Below, one piece after another: positions 7,869 to 18,000 of a stretch of 48,117 bases of DNA. The first letter of the stretch is position 1. Every line of letters starts with the position of its first letter. Under the pieces are notes generated by a model. It saw only the letters and a program-made list of their open reading frames with translations, was not told the DNA's origin and ran no database searches. The DNA is from Aquiluna sp. (GTDB lineage Bacteria > Actinomycetota > Actinomycetes > Actinomycetales > Microbacteriaceae), in NCBI GenBank assembly GCA_017854485.1, contig JAFMHN010000009.1, positions 1 to 48,117 of the forward strand, written 5' to 3'. Both the position numbers and the translations under genes were made by a program.

Positions 7869-9164
7869 ATGACTGATTCAGCAACTTGGGGTTTCGAAAC
7901 CCAACAGATCCACGCTGGGGCCGTAAGCGACCCAGCCACGAATGCACGTGCGGTTCCTATCTACAAGACCACCGCCTACACATTCAACTCTGCCGAGCAC
8001 GCTAGAAACCTTTTCGGACTGGCTGAATTTGGAAACATCTACACCCGAATCATGAACCCAACTCAGGATGTTGCCGAAAAGCGCATCGCGGCTCTTGAGG
8101 GTGGAACCGCTGCACTGCTTCTGTCATCCGGACAGTCTGCAACCACCTTTGCAGTGTTGAACATTGCTCAGGCCGGTGACCACATTGTTGCCTCTTCAAC
8201 CCTTTATGGCGGCACCTACAACCTTTTCAAGTACACCCTTGCCAAGTTGGGCATCGAGGTCACCTTCGTTGAGGACCAGGACGATGAAGCCGAATGGAGC
8301 AATGCAGTTCGCGAAAACACCAAGCTGTTCTTTGCAGAGTCAATCGGAAACCCTAAGGTTTCGATTCTTGACATCAACAAGGTTGCCAATGTTGCGCACA
8401 AAAACGGCGTGCCGCTAATTGTCGACAATACTGTTGCAACTCCTTACTTGATTCGACCTTTTGAGCACGGTGCCGACATCGTGGTTCACTCGGCCACCAA
8501 ATTCCTAGGTGGGCACGGAACAGTTGTTGCCGGCGCGATCGTTGACGGCGGCAAGTTTGAGTGGTCTAAGTCAGACAAGTTCCCAGGACTGACTACCCCA
8601 GACCCTAGCTACCACGGCGTCGTTTACACCGATGCATTGGGCGATGGAATTGCCTACATCATCAAGGCTCGAGTTCAACTACTGCGCGACATCGGAGCAG
8701 CTGTGTCACCGGACACCGCCTTCTCGCTGATTCAGGGAATTGAAACTCTTAGCCTAAGAATCGAGCGCCACGTTGAGAACGCAGCCAAGGTTGCTACCTG
8801 GTTGGAGGCTCAGCCGCAGGTTAGGAGCGTGAACTACGCCGGTCTGGCCAGCTCCCCTTACCACCAAGCTCACAAGACCTACGCCCCTAAGGGCGCAGGC
8901 GCCATCGTTTCTTTTGAGATTGAAGGTGGTGTTGACGCTGGAGTGAAGTTTGTTGACGGACTGGAACTTCACAGCCACGTGGCCAACATCGGTGACGTTC
9001 GCTCCCTGGTAATTCACCCGGCCTCAACCACGCACTCGCAGCTAAGCGAAGCAGACCAGCTAACCGCAGGCGTGACACCTGGCCTAGTGAGATTGTCAGT
9101 TGGGCTGGAGAGCTACGAAGACATCATCGCCGATTTGCAGAAGGGCTTTGCGGCAGCAAAATAA
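7869..9164 (+). CDS. metY: O-acetylhomoserine aminocarboxypropyltransferase (sulfhydrylase)
   Basis: A 431-residue PLP enzyme of the Cys/Met metabolism family. It makes homocysteine from O-acetylhomoserine and sulfide (or related thiols) in methionine synthesis. The PLP lysine is K211 in HSATKFLGGHG. Other family marks are YTRIMNPTQ (58-66) and SSGQSATTF (87-95). I chose the ATG at 7869, where TTGGAGAT lies 7-14 bases upstream and the sequence begins like known MetY proteins; in-frame upstream ATGs lack support. metX starts directly after its TAA, so the two genes form an operon that carries out consecutive steps. Confidence 0.95.
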   Translation: MTDSATWGFETQQIHAGAVSDPATNARAVPIYKTTAYTFNSAEHARNLFGLAEFGNIYTRIMNPTQDVAEKRIAALEGGTAALLLSSGQSATTFAVLNIAQAGDHIVASSTLYGGTYNLFKYTLAKLGIEVTFVEDQDDEAEWSNAVRENTKLFFAESIGNPKVSILDINKVANVAHKNGVPLIVDNTVATPYLIRPFEHGADIVVHSATKFLGGHGTVVAGAIVDGGKFEWSKSDKFPGLTTPDPSYHGVVYTDALGDGIAYIIKARVQLLRDIGAAVSPDTAFSLIQGIETLSLRIERHVENAAKVATWLEAQPQVRSVNYAGLASSPYHQAHKTYAPKGAGAIVSFEIEGGVDAGVKFVDGLELHSHVANIGDVRSLVIHPASTTHSQLSEADQLTAGVTPGLVRLSVGLESYEDIIADLQKGFAAAK

Positions 9165-10367
9165 ATGGACTTTCAGATATCTGAAGACTCTGCTCCCTCG
9201 GAATTTATCTCCGAGGAGCAGCGTCGTCAGCTAGTTGGAAGACCTCCTGCCTCAGGCGCTTGGAGAGTTGGAGACAACATCGGAGACCGAAAGTTCTCCG
9301 ATGTTTTCTCGCTTAATCTCGAATCGGGACAAGAGCTTGGAAACCTCGTTCTCGCCTACGAGTCATGGGGCGAACTAAGCCAAGCCAAGGACAACGCGGT
9401 GCTGGTGCTGCATGCCCTTACTGGCGACAGCCACACCTCCGGCAACTCTGGAGCTGGCCATCCAACCTCTGGCTGGTGGAACGGCTTGGTCGGACCAGGG
9501 CTTCCAATTGACACCGACAAATTCTTCGTAATTACTCCAAATGTTTTGGGTGGCTGCCAGGGCTCTACCGGTCCGTCCTCTCTAGATCCTCAAGGGCGTG
9601 AATATGGACCGTCATTTCCTCAGCTGACAATCAAGGACCAAGCCAATGCATTTGTGGAATTGGCAAAGCAATTTGGAATCGAAACCTGGTTCAGCGTCAT
9701 TGGCGGTTCAATGGCTGGTATGCACGCGCTGGAAATGGCAATTGCAGACCCTGCGAGCATCGAGCGATTGGCAATACTGGCCGCTCCTCCATATACAACC
9801 GCGGACCAGATTGCACTGAACACGGTTCAGCTAGAGGCAATCCGATCGGATTCAAACTTTGCTGGAGGCTGGTACTACGACGCCAAGCCGGGCTTTGGGC
9901 CACACAAGGGCCTTGCCCTTGCAAGGCGCATGGCGCTTTTGAACTACCGCTCACCGGCAGAACTGAACGAACGTTTTGGGCGCAGTTGGCAATCACAGGT
10001 CAGTCCACTGACTGAGCGCGGTAAATATGCCGTTGAGAGCTACCTTGATTTTCACGGCAACAAGTTCGTTAGAAGATTCGACGCCAACAGCTACATCACC
10101 TTGGTTAGCGCCATGAACTCTCATGATGTCGGTCGCGGCCATGCTTCAGTTGAACAGGCTCTGTCCAAGATCACTTGCTCGACTCTGGTCCTTGGTGTTG
10201 ACAGCGACAGGCTCTTTCCAGTCAGTGGACAGCAGCTAATCGCAGACAACATTTCTGGCCCACTATTTGGCGGAAAGCTGCAGCTGGTTGAGAGCGAGTT
10301 CGGCCACGATGGGTTCCTGATTGAAATCGATGCGGTTGGTCAAGCTCTGGGTTCATTTTTGTCCTAG
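9165..10367 (+). CDS. metX: Homoserine O-acetyltransferase
   Basis: A 400-residue alpha/beta-hydrolase-fold enzyme that acetylates homoserine with acetyl-CoA, supplying the substrate of the neighbouring metY product. The nucleophile is S182 in GGSMAGM, the acid is D348 in DSDRLFP, and the histidine is H381 in FGHDGF. The NVLGGCQGSTGPSS stretch (126-139) is the family signature. The ATG abuts the metY stop codon with no gap, so translation is probably coupled. Confidence 0.95.
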   Translation: MDFQISEDSAPSEFISEEQRRQLVGRPPASGAWRVGDNIGDRKFSDVFSLNLESGQELGNLVLAYESWGELSQAKDNAVLVLHALTGDSHTSGNSGAGHPTSGWWNGLVGPGLPIDTDKFFVITPNVLGGCQGSTGPSSLDPQGREYGPSFPQLTIKDQANAFVELAKQFGIETWFSVIGGSMAGMHALEMAIADPASIERLAILAAPPYTTADQIALNTVQLEAIRSDSNFAGGWYYDAKPGFGPHKGLALARRMALLNYRSPAELNERFGRSWQSQVSPLTERGKYAVESYLDFHGNKFVRRFDANSYITLVSAMNSHDVGRGHASVEQALSKITCSTLVLGVDSDRLFPVSGQQLIADNISGPLFGGKLQLVESEFGHDGFLIEIDAVGQALGSFLS

Positions 10368-10370
10368 TGT
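10365..10370 (+). promoter_or_regulatory. -10 box overlapping the metX stop codon
   Basis: TAGTGT includes the TAG stop of metX. It is followed by seven bases (TTAGTGC) and the GTG start of the MFS gene. This fits a leaderless transcript that begins on the GTG, in addition to read-through from metX. Confidence 0.45.
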
Positions 10371-10377
10371 TTAGTGC

Positions 10378-11541
10378 GTGAACCTTCTAAAGTCCAAAAT
10401 TGCGGTTAGCTTCTTCTTCTTTTCGGGAGGCTCCTCTCTAGCCCTCTGGGCAGTACACATTCCCCTTATTGAGCAAACTGTTGGCATTAGCTATGCGGTC
10501 CTCGGGGCACTGCTTATGTTCTCCGGACTCGGAGGCTTCATTGCGATGCAGGTCTATGGCTGGATCGTGGATCACGTCGGCGCCAAGAGCGCAACCCGCT
10601 TGGGCGGACTCATTGTTGGACTGTCCCTGCTTGGCCCAGCCTTTGCCCAGGATGCCTGGACACTGGGCTTTGCGATTTTCGGCCTGGGCTTTGGAATTGC
10701 CGGAGTTGACGTGGCGATGAATGCTGCCGCCTTGCAAGTTGAGAAGGCAAACGATAGGCCAATCTTCACCTTCTTCCACTTGTTCTGGTCAGTCGGCGGT
10801 CTTTTTGGCGCGGCCTTTGGATTCATCACGATTTCCAACGGGTTTGATCAATCCCAAACCCTAAGCATCACGGGCGTGATTCTCAGCATCACCGGACTGA
10901 TTGTTGCAGGATGGTTGATGCCCAATGAGGCCGTTGCATCACGGGGCGACAAAACCCAAAACAAGCAATCTAGCTCCGCCAACAGAAGAGTCCTGCCCTT
11001 CGTTATTTTGGCCGGGCTGATGGCTGCCTCCGGTGCAATCATCGAAGGCGTGGCTCATGACTGGTCTGCGCTTTATTTGAAGGACATTCAAGGGGTTTCG
11101 GTAGCTGCTGCCGCCTGGGGTCTTGCTGCCTTCAACTTGGGCATGATTCTCGGCAGAATATTCATCGACCGCATTGTCGAAGCCAAAGGCAGGGGCTTCA
11201 TTATTCGATGGGGCTCACTAATCGGCGGAGTGGCGATTGCCGCCCAGGCGATTGCCCCGAATTTTGAGACCTCGCTTGCGCTCTGGTTCTTACTGGGGCT
11301 TGGAATCTCCGGAGTTGTGCCGCAGCTGTTTGCAGCCGGCGGAGAGATTGGTGAGGCAAGCCACTCTGGCCGCAATATGGCAAGAGTTGTTGGAATCACC
11401 TACATCGGCGCTCTAGCTGGACCGTCTGGAATTGGACTGCTGACGGCAATTTTCCCGCTGAACATAGCTGTTGGCTGGGGCACGGTGCTAGCGATTTTCA
11501 TCCTGCTGGCCTGGCCGAAACTTGAAAGGCTTGAAAAATGA
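10378..11541 (+). CDS. MFS transporter, YbjJ/fucose-permease-like
   Basis: A 387-residue membrane protein with about 12 hydrophobic helices, of the major facilitator superfamily. The loop between helices 2 and 3 has the motif-A-like GWIVDHVGAKSATRLGG. The N-terminal FFFFSGGSSLALWAVHIP resembles the YbjJ group. The substrate is unknown. The GTG start has no Shine-Dalgarno but has a TAGTGT box seven bases upstream. The last codons overlap the next gene by four bases (ATGA). Confidence 0.85.
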   Translation: MNLLKSKIAVSFFFFSGGSSLALWAVHIPLIEQTVGISYAVLGALLMFSGLGGFIAMQVYGWIVDHVGAKSATRLGGLIVGLSLLGPAFAQDAWTLGFAIFGLGFGIAGVDVAMNAAALQVEKANDRPIFTFFHLFWSVGGLFGAAFGFITISNGFDQSQTLSITGVILSITGLIVAGWLMPNEAVASRGDKTQNKQSSSANRRVLPFVILAGLMAASGAIIEGVAHDWSALYLKDIQGVSVAAAAWGLAAFNLGMILGRIFIDRIVEAKGRGFIIRWGSLIGGVAIAAQAIAPNFETSLALWFLLGLGISGVVPQLFAAGGEIGEASHSGRNMARVVGITYIGALAGPSGIGLLTAIFPLNIAVGWGTVLAIFILLAWPKLERLEK

Positions 11542-12614
11542 GCAAGCTGTTTAGCCCCATAAAAATTCGTGACCTGGAGGTCAAAAACCGACTATGGGTC
11601 TCCCCGATGTGCATGTACTCCTGTGAGAACCAGGACGGTGTTGTAGGAGATTGGCATCTGGTTCACTTGGGATCAAGGGCAATAGGCGGAGCCGGCATGG
11701 TCATTGCCGAGGCAAGCGGAGTAAACCCGGAGGGCCGGATCAGCCCCTGGTGCCCAGGACTGTGGGACGACAGCCAGATTGCACCTTGGAAAAAAATCAC
11801 GGACTTCATTCATGCTGCCGGCTCTAAAAGCGGCATTCAGCTAGCCCATGCCGGGCGCAAGGGGTCGGCGCACCGGCCAATCTCTGGCACCGGGTCGGTG
11901 TCGGTTAACCAGGGCGGCTGGGAAACCCACTCAGCTACTTCAGAGGCCTTCGAGGGCCTGGCGGCACCTCGGGAGCTGAGGGCCGATGAGCTCGGTCAGC
12001 TCGTTGCTGATTTTGCGGCGGCGGCAAAAAGGGCGAAGACGGCCGGTTTCGATCTCGTTGAAATTCATGCTGCACACGGTTACCTGCTGCACCAATTTCT
12101 CTCGCCTATCACCAATAAGCGCACCGATCAGTATGGTGGCACGCTTGCAAACCGCGCTCGACTGCTGCTGGAAATAGTTGCGGCAGTGCGGCAAGCAGTT
12201 GGCGACCAAATGCCGGTGCTAGTGCGCTTTAGCGCAACCGATTATGTTTCTGATGGCTGGGATCAATCACAGACAAACGAGGTTGCAGGTTGGTGCAAGG
12301 AGCAGGGAGCAGACCTATTTGACCTGTCCTCGGGAGGGCTAATAACTGGAGTCAAAATTCCAACCGGACCCGGTTACCAGGTTGATTTTGCAAAGAGCAC
12401 CAAAACTGCCACCCATGCCGAGGTTGCGGCAGTTGGGCAGATAACCAATTCGGAACAGGCAGAGCAGATTCTGCAAGATGGCCTAGTTGATGTGGTGCTA
12501 GTGGGTCGAGAGTTTTTGCGAGACCCATATCTGGGGCTTAGGGCAGCCAATGAGCTTTCCGCGGAAGTGGACTGGCCTTGGCAATATGAGCGCGGCCGCT
12601 GGCCTAGCGAGTAG
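11538..12614 (+). CDS. Old Yellow Enzyme family NADPH:flavin oxidoreductase (YqjM-like)
   Basis: A 358-residue FMN-dependent ene-reductase expected to reduce activated C=C bonds. It has the YqjM-type N-terminus VSPMCMYS with C25, the residue that tunes FMN in that subgroup. EIHAAHGYLLHQFLSP carries the active-site His pair region, and NKRTDQYGGTLANRARLLLE is the conserved barrel segment. The start overlaps the MFS stop codon as ATGA. The 3' end overlaps the convergent CNNM gene by 11 bp. The physiological substrate is unknown; detoxification of electrophiles is a common role. Confidence 0.92.
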   Translation: MSKLFSPIKIRDLEVKNRLWVSPMCMYSCENQDGVVGDWHLVHLGSRAIGGAGMVIAEASGVNPEGRISPWCPGLWDDSQIAPWKKITDFIHAAGSKSGIQLAHAGRKGSAHRPISGTGSVSVNQGGWETHSATSEAFEGLAAPRELRADELGQLVADFAAAAKRAKTAGFDLVEIHAAHGYLLHQFLSPITNKRTDQYGGTLANRARLLLEIVAAVRQAVGDQMPVLVRFSATDYVSDGWDQSQTNEVAGWCKEQGADLFDLSSGGLITGVKIPTGPGYQVDFAKSTKTATHAEVAAVGQITNSEQAEQILQDGLVDVVLVGREFLRDPYLGLRAANELSAEVDWPWQYERGRWPSE

Positions 12615-13653
12615 TTGCATCCTCAATTTCGCCAACTAGCTCCTCGATTATGTCTTCCAGGAACAAGCAGCCGACAACTTTGCCGGCCGAGCTAAAGCTT
12701 CTGACAATGTGGGCTCCAGATTTTCTCATCTGCGCTAGTGCATCCTCGAGCTCGGTGGTTTCAGGGATAGAAATCATGGCCCGAAGCTTCTTTGAAGAAA
12801 GCGGCGTGGCCATGACCTGAGGGTCGTTGGTAAGCCCATCCTTGATGTGCCAGTAGCCCAAGATATCGCTTTGATCCGGAGAACCTGGGGAGATTACCGG
12901 ATACCTGCTAAAACCGTGCTCGGCAACTGCCGCCTGCAAATGACCCGGTGTTGACGAAAGATTCATGGCCACCAGCTTTTCCAGCGGGACAGCCACATCA
13001 GCAACGGTCTTTTCGGTGAACTCGAAGGTTTTGACAATCGCGCCAGAGCCATCGGCAAGAGTTCCCTCTTTTTGACTGGCGGAAACAATTTCCTCAACCT
13101 GCTCCAGAGTGAAGGCAGTGTTAGCTTCATCCCGAGGCTTGAAACCAAAAATAATCAGAATCAGGTTCGAAACTTGATTTAGGACCCAAACCAGTGGCTT
13201 CACCAACTGAGCAACCGCATAAAGCGCGGGTGTCAGAACCAGCGAAGCCTGAGTTGGGATTGAGATCGCGATGTTTTTCGGAAGCATCTCTCCAAGCACT
13301 ACGTGCAGGTAGGTAACAAGAATCAGTGCGATCGTGAACGCCGTGACCGCGGTTGTTGCCTCACCAAGACCCAGTGCACCAAGCGGAATCTCCAGCAGGT
13401 GGTGAATCGCAGGTTCGGCCAACACCAGGATCAACAAAGAGGAAACCGTAATTCCCAGTTGCGCCGTGGCAAGCATTAGCGAAACCTTCTCCATGGCCCG
13501 CAACGTGATTTTGGCGGCTGGATTGCCAGCCTTGGCTTTGGGTTCAATCTGAGCCCGCTTCGCCGAAATTACGGCAAACTCAGCACCAACAAAGAACGCG
13601 TTTGAAGCAAGTAGCACTACGAACCACACCAAGCCCATCAGATCACTGTTCAT
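12604..13653 (-). CDS. CNNM/CorC-like membrane protein with CBS pair, short form
   Basis: A 349-residue protein with an N-terminal DUF21 (CNNM) transmembrane domain of three to four helices (about 1-165) and a cytosolic CBS-domain pair (about 205-340). It ends after the CBS pair (LFLEDIIEELVGEIED) and lacks the CorC/HlyC C-terminal domain that its neighbour has. Family members are linked to magnesium or other divalent metal efflux or homeostasis. The ATG has an excellent site, GGAGGTGA, six bases upstream and lies inside the 3' end of the preceding gene (11-bp overlap). Confidence 0.88.
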   Translation of the reverse strand: MNSDLMGLVWFVVLLASNAFFVGAEFAVISAKRAQIEPKAKAGNPAAKITLRAMEKVSLMLATAQLGITVSSLLILVLAEPAIHHLLEIPLGALGLGEATTAVTAFTIALILVTYLHVVLGEMLPKNIAISIPTQASLVLTPALYAVAQLVKPLVWVLNQVSNLILIIFGFKPRDEANTAFTLEQVEEIVSASQKEGTLADGSGAIVKTFEFTEKTVADVAVPLEKLVAMNLSSTPGHLQAAVAEHGFSRYPVISPGSPDQSDILGYWHIKDGLTNDPQVMATPLSSKKLRAMISIPETTELEDALAQMRKSGAHIVRSFSSAGKVVGCLFLEDIIEELVGEIEDATTR

Positions 13654-14950
13654 CTTCAGTCACCTCCGGCTCAAACTTAATTCTGTCGACTCGTCGACCA
13701 TCCATTTTGATGACCACCAGTGATCCGCCATCAATTCGGACTCGATCGTTGGTCTTGGGAATTCTTCCAAGTTCGCTCATGACAAACCCTGAGACGGTGT
13801 CGTAATCCTCATCTTCCGCAATCGCTAGACCAAATTCCTCGAGCTCAGCTGGTCGAGTCAAGCCGCTAAAGGCCAGCGAACCGTCTGCGTATTGCAAGAG
13901 GTCGGAGCGGTGTCTATCGTGCTCATCGGAGAGTTCCCCAACAAGTTCTTCCACCGCATCTTCTAGGGTCACAATTCCGGCAGTTCCCCCATATTCATCA
14001 ATCACGATTCCAAATTGCAGCCCCCTGCCGCGCAGCTGCAGAATCAACCGGTCCAGGGCCATTGTTTCTGGAACCCGAACGGGATCAACCATCAGAGCGC
14101 TTATCGGGACCTGACTTCGCCTTTCAATCGGGACGCCTATGGCCCTCTTCAAGTGAACAACGCCAACGATGTCGTCGGCATCTTCACCAGTGACCGGGAA
14201 TCTGGAGTGCCCTGTGGCAGCGGCCAACTCAATCAAATGCAATGCTGATGCATCGCGCTCCAGCGAATACATCTTGGGCCGCGGAGTCATGATGTCATTT
14301 GCAAGCAGGGTCGACATCGCCAGGGTCTTTTCTAGAAGCTTGGCGGTGTCGTGTTCCAGTGAGCCCAGGGTCGCGCTTCGTCTCACCAGCGAAGCAAGCT
14401 CGTCGGCGGTCCGAGCGCTGGAAAGTTCTTCCTTTGGCTCAATACCAAATCTTCTGACTAACCAGTTGCCGTTGTTGTTCATGAAGCGCACCAGGTAGGA
14501 AAAGAGCCAGGTGAAGCCGAGCTGGAAACCAACTACCAGCTTCAGCACTCGCTTCGGAGCAGCAAGCGCCATGTTTTTTGGAACGAGCTCGCCAATTAGG
14601 AACGAGAAGATCGTGGCAATGGTCATTGCGACAACCACTGAGAGAGTCTTTTGAGCGCCTTCTGACAGGTTGAAGCCTGCCAACCACGGGGAAATCAATC
14701 GAGAAATCGCAGGCTCGGCAACAAATCCAGTTAGCAGCGTGGTCAGGGTTATACCGAGTTGAGCAGAGGACAGATGAGTAGAAGTTTTTGAGATTGCTCG
14801 AATTGAGCGGTCCAGTCCCTTTTCGCCCGATCCTCGGTCAGCCTCTAACTGAGCGCGATCGCTGCTGATTATTGCGAATTCGCTGGCCACAAATAGGCCG
14901 GTGCCGACGGTGAGAAAAACGGCAAGCAGAAGCAGCAGGTAGTCGCTCAA
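13643..14950 (-). CDS. CNNM/HlyC-CorC family membrane protein, full length
   Basis: A 435-residue protein with a DUF21 transmembrane domain (about 1-190), a CBS pair (about 210-335) with the typical DEYGGTAGIVTLEDAVEELVG segment, and a C-terminal CorC/HlyC domain (about 350-430). It probably takes part in divalent cation (Mg2+/Co2+) homeostasis. The TTG start at 14950 is supported by CAGGAG about five bases upstream. It forms a tandem pair with its shorter paralogue, which suggests duplication followed by loss of the last domain in the second copy or a heteromeric complex. Confidence 0.9.
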   Translation of the reverse strand: MSDYLLLLLAVFLTVGTGLFVASEFAIISSDRAQLEADRGSGEKGLDRSIRAISKTSTHLSSAQLGITLTTLLTGFVAEPAISRLISPWLAGFNLSEGAQKTLSVVVAMTIATIFSFLIGELVPKNMALAAPKRVLKLVVGFQLGFTWLFSYLVRFMNNNGNWLVRRFGIEPKEELSSARTADELASLVRRSATLGSLEHDTAKLLEKTLAMSTLLANDIMTPRPKMYSLERDASALHLIELAAATGHSRFPVTGEDADDIVGVVHLKRAIGVPIERRSQVPISALMVDPVRVPETMALDRLILQLRGRGLQFGIVIDEYGGTAGIVTLEDAVEELVGELSDEHDRHRSDLLQYADGSLAFSGLTRPAELEEFGLAIAEDEDYDTVSGFVMSELGRIPKTNDRVRIDGGSLVVIKMDGRRVDRIKFEPEVTEDEQ

Positions 14951-15017
14951 GCCAGCTCCTGCAGAAAACTATGTTTATCAAGCTCCATTTCGTATCAACT
15001 ATAGCCAGCCAAGTCGT

Positions 15018-15029
15018 TAGACTTATAGC
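15018..15029 (+). promoter_or_regulatory. Possible -10 region of kgd
   Basis: TAGACT (15018-15023) and the adjoining TATAGC (15024-15029) could each serve as a -10 box, giving a leader of about 30 bases that contains the AAGGGG Shine-Dalgarno (15052-15057). No clear -35 box is visible. Confidence 0.35.
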
Positions 15030-15062
15030 GTTTTCAGCAGGTTTTCGTTCTAAGGGGCAGCC

Positions 15063-18000
15063 TTGTCAGGCAGCGACAACAATAATTCTGATAGTGACTT
15101 TGGCGCCAACCAGTGGTTAGTCGAAGAAATGTACTCGCAGTGGCTAGCTAATCCGGACTCGGTTGACCAATCTTGGCAGCCAATTTTGGAGCGCCACCAC
15201 CTGACTCACCAGGCCGATAGCACCGCTATTGCGGTCAGTGATACTGAGGCTCATCCGACCACCGGATCTATCACCGTTATTGACACTGACTCGACTGTTG
15301 TCACCAAATTTGACCCGGATGCACCGGCTCCAGCAACCGAAGCCATCACCATTCCGGTTGCTAAAACCGCTGATGACGCTCCAAAAACCGCTCCGGTTCC
15401 AGCGGACTTGCCCTCAACAGACACGGCGGCCGTAACGCTTGAGGAAATCAACGAGCAGCCCCAGGTAAACATCCTGAAGGGCATGAGCAAGACCCTTGCT
15501 TCAAACATGGATGCATCAATTTCCGTGCCTACCGCGACCAGCGTCAGACAAATCCCCGCCAAGGTCCTGATTGACAACCGAATTGTCATCAACTCGCACC
15601 TAAAGCGAACTCGTGGTGGCAAGGTTTCATTTACCCACCTAATTGGTTACGCAATCGTGCAGGCGCTGAAGGAATTCCCTTCGCAAAATGTTTTCTACGA
15701 TGAAATTGATGGCAAGCCCGCCTCGGTTACCCCAGCAAATATAAACTTCGGCCTCGCAATTGACATCCCGAAACCAGATGGATCGCGAGCCCTGCTGGTT
15801 CCAAACATCAAGCGGGCTCAAAAGTTGAACTTTGCGGAGTTTGTGGCGGCCTACGAAGACCTCGTCAAGAAGGCCCGAAACAACAAACTTACGGCTGAAG
15901 ACTTCAAAGACACTTCGATCTCACTGACCAACCCCGGTGGAATCGGAACCGTCCATTCAGTACCTAGGTTAACCAAGGGCCAGGGCTGCATTGTTGGCGT
16001 TGGCGCGCTCGACTACCCTGCGCAGTTCCAGGGAATGTCCGAGGACCAGCTGGCGATGCAGGGAATTGGCAAGATAATCACCGTCACCTCAACATATGAC
16101 CACCGAGTGATTCAGGGTGCCGGTAGCGGCGAGTTCCTGAAGATCATCAACGAACTGCTTCTGGGAGAGCGTGATTTCTACGAGCAGATTTTTGCCGACA
16201 TGCGCATTCCTTACAGCCCGGTTGTCTGGGCCAGCGATTTCCACTGGGATCTAGCAGATCAGTCCGGAAAGAACACCAGGATTCAGGAATACATCAATGC
16301 CTTCCGAGTCCGCGGTCACTTAATCGCGGACACTGACCCGCTTGAGTACGTGCAGCGCTGGCACCCGGACCTGGACATCCGCTCTTACGGACTAAGCCTT
16401 TGGGACCTAGACCGAACCTTCAAAACTGGCGGCTTCGGCGGTCGAGTCAAAGCCAAGTTCAGGAACATGCTCGGGATCCTGAGGGACTCCTACTGCCGAA
16501 CAATCGGTGTTGAGTACATGCACATCCAGAACCCTGCAGAGCGAATCTGGTTCCAGGAAAAACTTGAGCGTCCATACCAGAAGCCAACCAAGGAAGAGCA
16601 GTTCCGAATTCTGAACAAGCTCAACGAGGCAGAGGCTTTTGAAACCTTCCTGCAAACAAAGTTTGTTGGCCAAAAGCGCTTCTCGCTTGAGGGAAGCGAG
16701 TCCCTAATTCCGGCGCTGGATCAAATCCTTCAGGCTGCGGCTGACGCAGGCCTCGACGAAGCCGCAATTGGAATGGCTCACCGCGGCAGACTGAATGTGC
16801 TGACAAACATTGCAGGAAAAACCTATGGTCAGGTATTCCGCGAATTCGAAGGTTCAAGCGACATCAAGAGCGTTCAGGGCTCCGGAGATGTGAAGTACCA
16901 CCTGGGCACTGAGGGTGTTTTCACCTCGGGCCATGGCACTCAAATCAAAGTCTCGCTTGCTGCGAACCCTTCCCACCTTGAGGCCGTCAACCCAGTGCTT
17001 GAGGGAATTGTCAGGGCAAAGCAAGACCGTTTGGGAAATCCCGATACCTACCCAATTCTTCCGATTCTGATTCACGGTGATGCCGCTTTCGCTGGCCAAG
17101 GCGTAGTCCCTGAGACCTTGCAGATGAGCGGTCTTGAGGGTTACAAGGTTGGAGGAACCATCCACATTGTGGTGAACAACCAGGTTGGCTTCACCACCAT
17201 GCCAAAGGATTCCAGAACAAGCCTCTACTCCACCGATGTGGCTAAAACCATTCAGGCCCCAATTTTCCACGTCAACGGAGATGACCCAGAAGCTGTAGTT
17301 CGGGTCGCGCAACTAGCTTTCGAGTATCGCCAAGAGTTCAACAAGGACGTTGTCATCGACATCGTTTGCTACCGCAGGCGTGGACACAACGAGGGCGATG
17401 ACCCATCGATGACCCAACCGATGATGTACAACCTGATTGAAGCCAAGCGCTCGGTTAGAACCCTTTACATCGACAACCTGATTGGTCGAGAAGACATCAC
17501 CAAGGAAGAGTTTGACGAGGCTAACGCTAACTTCCAGCAGAGCCTCGAGCAGGCATTCATTGATGTTCATGAGGCCATGAGCGAAACCGTTCAAATGCAA
17601 TCGCGTCCGGAGGGAATCGGAACCACCGCCAGCGAAAAGCAGGAGCTGCTAAGGCAGACTGCAATTCCGCAGGAGTTGGTTGAGGCAATCGGAAACGCTC
17701 ACGGCAATGAGCCTGAAGGATTCAACGTTCATCCGAAGTTGGCGCAGCTGCTTCAGAAGCGAGTGGAAATGAGCCGGTCCGGCGGCATCGACTGGGGCTT
17801 TGGTGAACTGTTGGCATTCGGCTCACTGCTAGTTGAAGGAGTGAACGTTCGGCTGGTTGGGCAAGATTCACTTCGGGGAACCTTCGTGCAGCGCCACAGC
17901 GTCTTTTATGACCGACAGACCGGTCAAGAGTGGACTCCGATTAAGTATGTATCGGAGCAGCAGGCAAAATTCCAGGCCTATAACTCGCTGTTGAGTGAGT

